Assembly (NCBI GenBank): GCA_043775075.1
Contig: JAYVSS010000100.1
Span: forward strand, 1 to 28,867
Source of the DNA: JANLQX01 sp043775075
GTDB lineage: Bacteria; Actinomycetota; Acidimicrobiia; Acidimicrobiales; JANYDT01
Reading direction: 5' to 3'
Length of the DNA: 28,867 bases
The translations under genes and the position numbers were made by a program. Shown in pieces: positions 22,207 to 28,867 of the stretch. Each line of letters opens with the position of its first letter. Position 1 is the first letter of the stretch. A model generated the notes under the pieces. It had not been told where the DNA came from, searched no databases, and was given only the letters and a program-made list of their open reading frames with translations.

Positions 22207-22842
22207 ATGACGACACCAGCGGGCGAAGGTGCCGGTAGACGAGTTCTGTCGACGGTACAACTCCGGATGGAGAAGATCGGAGGTTCGGCGACGGCCGGCG
22301 TCCGACTCACCGGCGGGTTGCTTGCGCTGCTGTGGGTCGTCGAAGGCCTGGACGCGCTCCTGTCTCACCGACTCGACCGATTCGGGGTCCGGCCGCACCA
22401 CCTCGTTGGACTGCGCGGCATCGCGTTCGCCCCGTTTCTCCACGCCGGCTGGGCTCACCTCATCGGAAACACCGTGCCCCTCGCCGTGTTCACGTTGCTG
22501 ATCGCCGGTCGGAGCGTCGTCCGCTACCTCTCGGTGTTTCTTGTGGTGGCGCTGATAAGTGGACTCGGTATGTGGCTCTTCGGCGGTTCCAATGAACTCC
22601 ACCTCGGAGCCAGCGGGGTGATTTTCGGCCTCCTCACCTACTTGATTTCGGGCGGTTTCTTCGCTCGTCGAACGGGACAGGTCATCGTCGGGTTGGTGGT
22701 GGCGGTGATGTACGGCGGCGTATTGCGCGGTGTCTTTCCCACAACGAACGGGGTCAGTTGGCAGGGCCACCTCTTCGGTGCCATCGGCGGCGTCCTCGCC
22801 GCCTACCGCTTCGATCGCCACGAAAAACCAATGTCGTCGTAA
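22207..22842 (+). CDS. Rhomboid-family intramembrane serine protease
   Basis: Polytopic membrane protease, 211 aa. Hydrophobic segments lie near residues 35-53, 72-100, 106-126, 133-151, 156-172 and 187-200, fitting the six-helix rhomboid core. The catalytic dyad is Ser136 in LHLGASGVIFG and His188 in WQGHLFGAIGG; HAGWAHLIGN (79-88) gives the conserved H-xxx-N of helix 2. It should cleave transmembrane substrates inside the bilayer; none is known. The ATG directly follows a TAGGTT box, and a perfect palindrome follows the gene. Confidence 0.95.
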   Translation: MTTPAGEGAGRRVLSTVQLRMEKIGGSATAGVRLTGGLLALLWVVEGLDALLSHRLDRFGVRPHHLVGLRGIAFAPFLHAGWAHLIGNTVPLAVFTLLIAGRSVVRYLSVFLVVALISGLGMWLFGGSNELHLGASGVIFGLLTYLISGGFFARRTGQVIVGLVVAVMYGGVLRGVFPTTNGVSWQGHLFGAIGGVLAAYRFDRHEKPMSS

Positions 22843-22866
22843 GTGAATGTCCATATTGCGACTGAC

Positions 22867-22896
22867 TGTCCGGTTTGCGACGTCGCAAACCGGACA
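22867..22896. terminator. Perfect 30-bp palindrome between rhomboid and pepN genes
   Basis: Arm tgtccggtttgcgac (22867-22881) is followed at once by its exact complement (22882-22896). As RNA it would form a hairpin of about 13 bp with a 4-nt loop, followed by a weak TCTTG. The likely role is terminator of the rhomboid transcript; the absence of a spacer also allows a dimeric-protein operator. Confidence 0.6.
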
Positions 22897-23021
22897 TCTT
22901 GTCGTGAAAGAGCCATCGACGGCGGGGAACACGACCACACGACCCGCACGACCCCCGCCGGGTCGGGCGGCTGCGCCAAACCGGCATCCTGGCGCCGTTG
23001 GACCGGCAAGAATTGCAACCT

Positions 23022-25625
23022 ATGTGTCGAACTGCCGTTGACCCGACTGCGAACCCTTACCGCCTGCCCCGCAATGCCCGGCCGAGTCGGTATGACCTCA
23101 CGCTGTCGCCGGACCTGCATCGTCGTGATTTCGTGGGAGAAGTAACGATCACCCTGGAGATCGCCGAGCCGACGAACGAGATCGTCTGCAACGCTCTCGA
23201 GCTCTCAATCACCAAGGCGTGGGTCGTTTCAGCCGACGGTACCCGCAACGACACCTCGGTGACCTTCGATCGGGAGATGGAGCGCGCAATTTTCGTATGC
23301 ACACAGACAATTCCTTCTGGCGAGTCGAAACTGCACGTGCAGTTTGCGGGAATCTTGAACGACAAGCTCGTCGGTTTCTATGCCAGTACCTACGTGGCCG
23401 AGGACGGCACCACCAAGGTCATCGCCACCACCCAGATGGAGGCCACCGAGGCTCGACGGGCCTTCCCCTGCTGGGATGAGCCCGACGCCAAGGCGGTATT
23501 CGGCATCACGCTCGTGGTGAACGACGGCCTCATGTCGGTTTCGAACATGCACGAAATTTCGTCGACCGCACTGGCCACCACGTCAGGCATCGCCAAACGT
23601 TCGGTGGGGTTCGCCGACACTCCGATCATGTCCACCTATCTGGTCTGTCTAGTTGTCGGTGAACTTGAGGCCACGGAGCCGATCGACGTGCGGGGGATTC
23701 CGCTGCGGGTCATCGCTCGACCGGGACGCAAGGACCAAGCGAAGTTCGCTCTCGACGTTGGCGCCTTCGCCCTCACATACTTCGAAGATTGGTACGGGAT
23801 CAAATACCCGGGCACGAAGATGGACCTGATCGCCACTCCAGACTTCGCATTTGGGGCAATGGAAAACCTCGGCGCGGTCACGTTTCGCGAAGCGCTTCTG
23901 CTCGTCGACGAAACGAAGGCATCGAAGTCTGAACTCGAACGCATTGCCGACGTCGTCGCCCACGAGATCGCTCACATGTGGTTCGGCAATCTTGTCACGA
24001 TGCGCTGGTGGAATGGGTTGTGGCTCAACGAAGCGTTCGCTACCTTCGCCGAAATTTCCTGCGTGGCGAGGTATAAGCCCGACTGGGACCGGTGGACATC
24101 GTTCGCTCAGTACCGTTCGGTGGCCCAGCAGGTGGATGCCCTGCACACCACTCGGCCGATCGAGTTCCCGGTAATTTCACCGAAGGACGCGGAGGGCATG
24201 TTCGACGTTCTCACCTACGAAAAAGGCGCCGGCGTTTTGCGTATGTTGGAGCAGTACCTCGGGGAGGAATGCTTCCGTCAGGGCGTCAAGCACTACCTGG
24301 AAAGCCACTCGTTTGCCAACGCCGAAACGACCGACCTGTGGGACGCCATCGAGGAAGTGACCGGCGAACCAGTACGTACACTTATGGACGGCTGGATACT
24401 CCAGGGCGGCTTTCCGTTGGTCAGCGTTGCGCTCACGGTCGGCAAGACCGGTGCTCCGGAACTGGTCCTTGAGCAATCGCAGTTCGTGTACCTACCCATC
24501 GACGGAGTCGGGCACACATGGGGTGTTCCGGTGCTTTACCGAACGCTCGGAGGCCCGTCGGCGGGGACGACCGGCAATGTGCTCCTCGGTCCGGGATCGA
24601 CCACCATCGCGCTCCCTTCGGATAGCACGGGAGTGGTCGTGAACGCTGGCGGTCACGGGTTCTATCGAGTCCGGTACAACGATGCGGCCGCGGCATCAAT
24701 CGCTGCGGCCTTTCCAACGCTCGCCGCGGTGGAGCGCTACGACATCGTCGCCGACGCCTGGGCGGCGGTGTTGGCCAACGCCACCCCGGTCTCTTCGTTC
24801 CTCCAACTCGTTCGTGTACTTAGTACTGAACGCGATCCGAACGTCTGGTCATCCGCCCTCGCCGGTCTCCGTCGACTGGACGCATCAGCCGACGACACGA
24901 GCCGATCCGCTCTTCAGGCGTTGGTCCGTTCGTTACTCGGACCGATCGTGGAGGAGCTCGGCACCGTGCGGGCGACCGACGAAAGTCCCCTCATCTCCGC
25001 CCTGCGCGGTTTGCTGACGGAGGCCCTCGGAAACCTCGGTGCCGATCCGACCGTCACCGACCGGGCGAGCGCACAACTCCCACGGATCCTGGCCGACGAC
25101 GGTTCGATCGATGCTGACCTCGCTCCCGCTCTCCTCACTGTCGCCGCGGCGAACGGCGATGCTTCGCGCTATGACTTGGTGGCTGCCGCTCAGACCACTG
25201 CAGCGTCGCCTCAGCTGGAGCTCCGCCTCCTGCACGCACTTGGAGGATTCAGCGATCCGGCGCTCGTCACTCGCACGCTGGCTGCCTGTGTGTCCGACGC
25301 CGTCCGTTCACAGGACGCTCCGTACGTTCTCCTCCGTATGCTCGGCTCAAGAAGCTCGGGCGAGCAGACCTGGAACTTCATTTCCGATCGCTGGTCCGAC
25401 ATGGTTTCTCGGTTTCCCGACAACGTGCTCCCCCGGATGCTGGAAAACATCAGCGCACTTACCACCGCGCCGACCGCTGAGGCCGTCGTGGGGTTCTTCA
25501 CCAACGGGCCGGGAGCATCATTCGCCCAGGGGAAAAAGTCCATGGCCCAAACGTTGGAGAAGCTGCAGGTCAATCGTCTCCTCGCCGCTCGCCTGGCCAA
25601 CGAGCTCCCGGCGGCGCTGGCGTAG
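23022..25625 (+). CDS. pepN: Aminopeptidase N (M1 family zinc metallopeptidase)
   Basis: Removes N-terminal amino acids from peptides in the cytoplasm. From the ATG at 23022 it is 867 aa; a TTG 8 codons earlier (22998) is possible but weaker. The N-terminal saddle domain (about 10-195) contains RYDLTLSPD and QMEATEARRAFPCWDEPD. Substrate-anchoring GAMEN lies at 278-282. The zinc motif HEIAHMWFGN supplies His314, catalytic Glu315 and His318, and LWLNEAFA supplies Glu337. Later come the catalytic-Tyr region FDVLTYEKGAG and a large C-terminal helical ERAP1-like domain. There is no signal peptide. Length and order match actinobacterial PepN. Confidence 0.97.
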   Translation: MCRTAVDPTANPYRLPRNARPSRYDLTLSPDLHRRDFVGEVTITLEIAEPTNEIVCNALELSITKAWVVSADGTRNDTSVTFDREMERAIFVCTQTIPSGESKLHVQFAGILNDKLVGFYASTYVAEDGTTKVIATTQMEATEARRAFPCWDEPDAKAVFGITLVVNDGLMSVSNMHEISSTALATTSGIAKRSVGFADTPIMSTYLVCLVVGELEATEPIDVRGIPLRVIARPGRKDQAKFALDVGAFALTYFEDWYGIKYPGTKMDLIATPDFAFGAMENLGAVTFREALLLVDETKASKSELERIADVVAHEIAHMWFGNLVTMRWWNGLWLNEAFATFAEISCVARYKPDWDRWTSFAQYRSVAQQVDALHTTRPIEFPVISPKDAEGMFDVLTYEKGAGVLRMLEQYLGEECFRQGVKHYLESHSFANAETTDLWDAIEEVTGEPVRTLMDGWILQGGFPLVSVALTVGKTGAPELVLEQSQFVYLPIDGVGHTWGVPVLYRTLGGPSAGTTGNVLLGPGSTTIALPSDSTGVVVNAGGHGFYRVRYNDAAAASIAAAFPTLAAVERYDIVADAWAAVLANATPVSSFLQLVRVLSTERDPNVWSSALAGLRRLDASADDTSRSALQALVRSLLGPIVEELGTVRATDESPLISALRGLLTEALGNLGADPTVTDRASAQLPRILADDGSIDADLAPALLTVAAANGDASRYDLVAAAQTTAASPQLELRLLHALGGFSDPALVTRTLAACVSDAVRSQDAPYVLLRMLGSRSSGEQTWNFISDRWSDMVSRFPDNVLPRMLENISALTTAPTAEAVVGFFTNGPGASFAQGKKSMAQTLEKLQVNRLLAARLANELPAALA

Positions 25626-25650
25626 TCAAGCCGCACCCGGGCCCGTAGAA

Positions 25651-25683
25651 GGCCCGATTCAGGCCCGAATCAGGCCCGATTCA
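25651..25683. terminator. 11-bp tandem repeats forming a terminator-like hairpin
   Basis: Three tandem units: ggcccgattca (25651-25661), ggcccgaatca (25662-25672) and ggcccgattca (25673-25683). The T-to-A change in the middle unit lets GGCCcGATTC (25651-25660) pair with GAATCaGGCC (25667-25676) around a 6-nt loop. It lies between the convergent pepN and cyclase genes. Confidence 0.6.
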
Positions 25684-25686
25684 GGC

Positions 25687-26265
25687 TCAGGGGAAAACCA
25701 GCACTCCGGACGCCAGCGTGGGGTCCAACGACGGCGGACAGCCGCGTAAGCACACGATCTGCACAGGTTCAGCGAGTCCGCGAACCTCAATCGGACCCAT
25801 CGGCGTGATGCTGGCCTCGGCCGGAGCGTAATCCGCCAATTCTTCGGTGACCAGGGTCTGACCGGGCGCCGCCTCGTTGCACAGGCGACTGGCCAGGTTC
25901 ACCGGAGTCCCGATGTAATCATCGCCCTCAAAGAGGATCACCATTCCACCGGCGATTCCGGCCCGAAGCGGGAGCGGGAAACCGTTTTCCGCCAGCCGCA
26001 CTTCAATATCAAGCACGGCGGCCAGAAGCGGACCGGATTCCACGCACACAAACATCGCTCCGTCGCCTAACCATTTGTCGATCCGCACGCCATGGTGCGA
26101 CGCAATCTCTCGAACCACGACGCGAAATTCGGCGAGCCGCAACACTGATGCCGCATCGCCCTGTTGGTCAGTGAAGCTGGTAAAGCCGGAAATGTCGATA
26201 AACCCGAACGTCCGCTCGACGCGGGTAACAGGCACACTGGGCAGGCCGAGCGTCATCGTTTCCAT
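25687..26265 (-). CDS. Class III adenylate/guanylate cyclase domain protein
   Basis: A 192-aa protein that is almost only a class III nucleotidyl-cyclase catalytic domain. Visible: first metal Asp24 in GFIDISGFTSFTD; Lys64 (purine-recognition position) and second metal Asp68 in DKWLGDGAMF; the GDDYIGTPVNLASRL block with transition-state residues Asn123 and Arg127. All canonical catalytic residues seem present, so it could make cAMP (or cGMP) as a homodimer. There is no membrane, HAMP or sensor domain and no ATPase fusion, so it is a free-standing soluble cyclase. An ATG three codons later is an alternative start. It lies 57 nt downstream of the ABC exporter on the same strand. Confidence 0.9.
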   Translation of the reverse strand: METMTLGLPSVPVTRVERTFGFIDISGFTSFTDQQGDAASVLRLAEFRVVVREIASHHGVRIDKWLGDGAMFVCVESGPLLAAVLDIEVRLAENGFPLPLRAGIAGGMVILFEGDDYIGTPVNLASRLCNEAAPGQTLVTEELADYAPAEASITPMGPIEVRGLAEPVQIVCLRGCPPSLDPTLASGVLVFP

Positions 26266-26322
26266 TTCCGCCGTTCACGTTACCAAGAGCGAGCCCTCAC
26301 GCGTCAGCCGGAGTTCGGATGT

Positions 26323-28867
26323 TTACGAATGAGCGCCGATGCCCGCCAGTGTCCACAACCGGGAGTAGGCCCCGGACGACGCCACGAGTTGGTCGTGCGT
26401 GCCTTCCTCCACCACGATGCCCTCGTCGATAACGATGACGCGGTCGGCGCGGCGAGCGGTATCGAGGCGGTGAGCGACGACGATCGTGGTGGCCCCAGCG
26501 GCCAGTACGGTCAGCGCGTTTTGCACGACCGCTTCGGTGGAAAGGTCCAGGGTCGCGGTGGCCTCGTCAAGCAAGAGCAACCTGGGCTCTACCAGCGCGG
26601 CCCGGGCCAGGGCGATGAGTTGACGCTGTCCGGCCGCCAACGATTTGCCACGTGCACTTACGAATGTCTTGTAGCCATCGGGAAACTCCTCGATGAAGGT
26701 ATCGGCTCCAACCAGATGTGCGGCGTGATGGACCTCATCAATCGAGGCTGATGGGCGTCCGAAACGGATGTTGTCGGCGATCGAAGCACCGAACAGCATC
26801 GGCTCCTGAGGGACGTAACCGAGTACCGAACGCCACGAATCGAGATCACATGCGCGCAGATCAATCCCATCCACAAAAACGGAACCTTCGGTGGGGTCGT
26901 AGAACCGGGGCAGTAACTTGACCACCGTTGATTTTCCGGCCCCCGTCGGCCCCACGACGGCTACGGTCTCTCCCGCAGCGATCGTAAAGTTCACGCCACG
27001 CAACGCCTCCCGAGTGGTCGACGCATACGAAAAGCGAACATTGCGTAGTTCGACGCGTACGCCACGCTGGCGGCCGGAACCGGTGGGAGGAAGGGCAATA
27101 GCGTCGGCCTTCCGGGGGCGGGCCACTGTGGTCGGTTCGCTGAAGAGATCACGGAGTTTCGTCATTGCTGCGCCGGCTTGCTGCCACGTGTCAATCACCG
27201 TTGTGAGCTGTTGTATCGGCGCAAAGAGTTGCGCCAGGAGAAGCAGATATGCCGCCAATTCTCCCGGTGTCACCGATCCGATGCGAACCAGGCCGACGCC
27301 GCGCCACAAAACAAGGGCGCTGGCTACCACACTCAGCGCATCAATGACCGGGAAGTAGGCCGAAGCGGCTCGCTGGGCGCTCAAACGTGAACGTCGATAG
27401 TCCTCGACAATGGCTCCAAATTCTTCCACCGACCTCCGCTCGCGACCAAAGGCCTGCGTGACCTTGGCCCCGGCAAAGGACTCGGCCAGGTTGGCATTGA
27501 CTCCCGAGACGCGATCGCGGACGGAAAGATAGGCCACGGAGGACACCCGGCGAAACCACAATGTCGCCACCACGAGGACCGGAAAGGTGGACAGTGCAAT
27601 GATGCCCAGCGCCACATTGGTGATGAGTAGGTAGACCGCCACGCCAACCACCAGCAGCACGTTGAGGAGCAAGGCCACCACGCCCTGTTGCACCACATTG
27701 GCCAGCGCGTCCACATCGCCGGTGACTCGGGTGAGGATCCGACCGGTGAGTTCACGCTCGTAGAAATCCAGACCCAAGCGCTGCAAATGGGCACCCACCC
27801 GCAGGCGCAATTTATACAGAAGTCGTTCACCGACAAAACCGATGGCCAGCGCCGAACCCCGACTGGCCAACAATCCAACAACCGTCGTGGCGAGAAACGC
27901 CGCGACGATGGCGCCGAGCGACCACCCGGTGTTCGATGTGCGAGTGACCGCATCAATGCCCCGACCAATGAAACCAGGGCCGAGAACCGTCGTTGTCGCT
28001 TCAATCACGACGAGAACCAATCCAAGCGCCAGGAGTTTGCTATGTGGACGTAGCAACGCCCCCCACCGTGGAACCGACGTGTCCCCCAGGGCATCGTCGA
28101 GCACCGCCTGCGGGTTCTGGGGCGGAACGTCGTTGGCTGGTGGAAGCGCAGCGAGACGCGCCAACGTCCTTTCGGTCGGCACCATGACGAACCCGCCGCC
28201 ACCCATGCCACCTCCCATGCCGCCACCACCGGATGGGGCCCCGCGCATTTCGATGGGTTGCCCGGCACGGATCGAACTCGGGGCGGCGGCGTTCCCACCC
28301 GGGATGGCCCCCACTCCCGGCGTCCTGACAGAAGCGCCAGCCGTGTCAACAGCGACGGCGGGAACGGCAGCCGCCGGTGTCTCGGCCGCCGGTGTGCCAG
28401 CGGCGCCAACCGCGGTGCCTGCGTCCACCTCATTACCGTCATCAACCAGACCTGGCTCGCCACCGTCGCCGGTCATGAGCACCCGATACGGCTGACTACG
28501 GGCGAGGAGTTCGGCGTCGGTGCCCTGATCGAGGATCTGTCCACGATCCAGCAAAACCACTCGATCCACGAGACTGAGGGTGGACCGGCGATGCGCAATC
28601 ACGATCGTCGTTCGGCCCTTCATCACGGTGCGCAGGGTGGCCTGGATCTCCGCTTCGGTGCTCACGTCGAGGGCCGAGGTGGCGTCGTCGAGGACGAGCA
28701 CGGTCGGGTCTGTCAGCAGCGCCCGGGCGAGGCTCAAGCGCTGCCGCTGTCCCCCCGATAACGACAGGCCCTGCTCTCCCACCACTGTGTGAATACCCTC
28801 GGGCAGCAGTTCCACGAACTCAAGAGCCTCAGCCTGACGCAACGCCAGGCGAACATCGTCGTCGGAG
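26323..28867 (-). CDS. Fused ABC exporter (NBD1-linker-TMD2-NBD2), 5' end cut by window edge
   Basis: Multidrug/lipid-type ABC exporter in which two half-transporters are joined in one chain; the first TMD and the start of NBD1 lie beyond the right edge (the frame is open through 28867). Seen: end of NBD1 with signature LSGGQRQ (about 28747-28767) and Walker B VLVLDDATSALD; an Ala/Pro/Thr linker of about 100 residues ending in a Gly/Met-rich run; a six-helix type-1 exporter TMD; and NBD2 with Walker A GPTGAGKST (about 26928-26954), signature LAAGQRQ (about 26620-26640) and Walker B LLLLDEATATLD. NBD1 has Asp instead of the catalytic Glu and NBD2 has a damaged signature, which together predict one dead and one active ATP site. 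Substrate unknown. Confidence 0.93.
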   Translation of the reverse strand, partial: SDDDVRLALRQAEALEFVELLPEGIHTVVGEQGLSLSGGQRQRLSLARALLTDPTVLVLDDATSALDVSTEAEIQATLRTVMKGRTTIVIAHRRSTLSLVDRVVLLDRGQILDQGTDAELLARSQPYRVLMTGDGGEPGLVDDGNEVDAGTAVGAAGTPAAETPAAAVPAVAVDTAGASVRTPGVGAIPGGNAAAPSSIRAGQPIEMRGAPSGGGGMGGGMGGGGFVMVPTERTLARLAALPPANDVPPQNPQAVLDDALGDTSVPRWGALLRPHSKLLALGLVLVVIEATTTVLGPGFIGRGIDAVTRTSNTGWSLGAIVAAFLATTVVGLLASRGSALAIGFVGERLLYKLRLRVGAHLQRLGLDFYERELTGRILTRVTGDVDALANVVQQGVVALLLNVLLVVGVAVYLLITNVALGIIALSTFPVLVVATLWFRRVSSVAYLSVRDRVSGVNANLAESFAGAKVTQAFGRERRSVEEFGAIVEDYRRSRLSAQRAASAYFPVIDALSVVASALVLWRGVGLVRIGSVTPGELAAYLLLLAQLFAPIQQLTTVIDTWQQAGAAMTKLRDLFSEPTTVARPRKADAIALPPTGSGRQRGVRVELRNVRFSYASTTREALRGVNFTIAAGETVAVVGPTGAGKSTVVKLLPRFYDPTEGSVFVDGIDLRACDLDSWRSVLGYVPQEPMLFGASIADNIRFGRPSASIDEVHHAAHLVGADTFIEEFPDGYKTFVSARGKSLAAGQRQLIALARAALVEPRLLLLDEATATLDLSTEAVVQNALTVLAAGATTIVVAHRLDTARRADRVIVIDEGIVVEEGTHDQLVASSGAYSRLWTLAGIGAHS

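Noticed and set aside
22168..22938. 256-aa open frame on the minus strand
   Set aside because: Antisense to the rhomboid protease; charged low-complexity composition typical of a shadow frame.
1..28867. tRNA, rRNA, CRISPR array, insertion sequence or phage genes
   Set aside because: Looked for by eye in every intergenic gap; no cloverleaf, spaced repeats, transposase motifs or terminal inverted repeats were found.

Overview
The window is high-GC bacterial DNA with dense, short-spaced genes on both strands. The most likely source is Actinomycetota, probably class Acidimicrobiia. This rests on the metG-tatD-rsmA-ispE order, two tiny basic proteins resembling the actinobacterial ribosomal proteins bS22 and bL37, many start codons lying 6-10 nt after a TANNNT box (leaderless style), frequent GTG starts, a DapC-type aminotransferase like the mycobacterial one, and a DUF1800/DUF1501 pair. 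The class is an inference from protein style; no marker gene was compared. I see no rRNA, tRNA, CRISPR array, insertion sequence or prophage.

Layout. 1-2172 (minus): a two-component system (sensor kinase cut by the left edge, OmpR-type regulator) behind a 33-aa bS22 gene. 2249-7379 (minus): ispE, rsmA, tatD and metG. Between ispE and rsmA lies about 1.1 kb of gene debris: a TetR regulator C-terminus (minus), a cytochrome P450 in three pieces (plus) and a truncated PIN toxin (plus). 7385-7697: a shared palindromic -10 box appears to fire leaderless transcripts both ways, into metG and into an AbrB/zinc-finger regulator. 7802-10740 (minus): rsmI, a DUF192 gene, ychF and a lipocalin-like protein. 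10823-11889 (plus): bL37-like gene and a VOC protein. 11901-13384 (minus): DapC-like aminotransferase and a small membrane protein.

13511-18796 (plus): a crotonase, a peroxiredoxin, the DUF1800/DUF1501 pair and an APH-like kinase. The peroxiredoxin is the highlight. Its reading frame is broken only by one UGA exactly at the peroxidatic cysteine, 22 nt before the loop G of a good bacterial SECIS-like hairpin, so it is very probably a selenoprotein. Ordinary gene calling would split or lose it.

18814-22147 (minus): a short-chain dehydrogenase, an aldehyde dehydrogenase and a PfkB/adenosine-kinase-type sugar kinase. 22207-25625 (plus): a rhomboid protease and aminopeptidase N. 25687-28867 (minus): a class III nucleotidyl cyclase and a fused, asymmetric ABC exporter cut by the right edge.

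Across the window a 9-mer of the form GYRYRCTTA recurs on both strands far more often than base composition predicts. It is often written with rare codons, which suggests selection on the DNA word itself.
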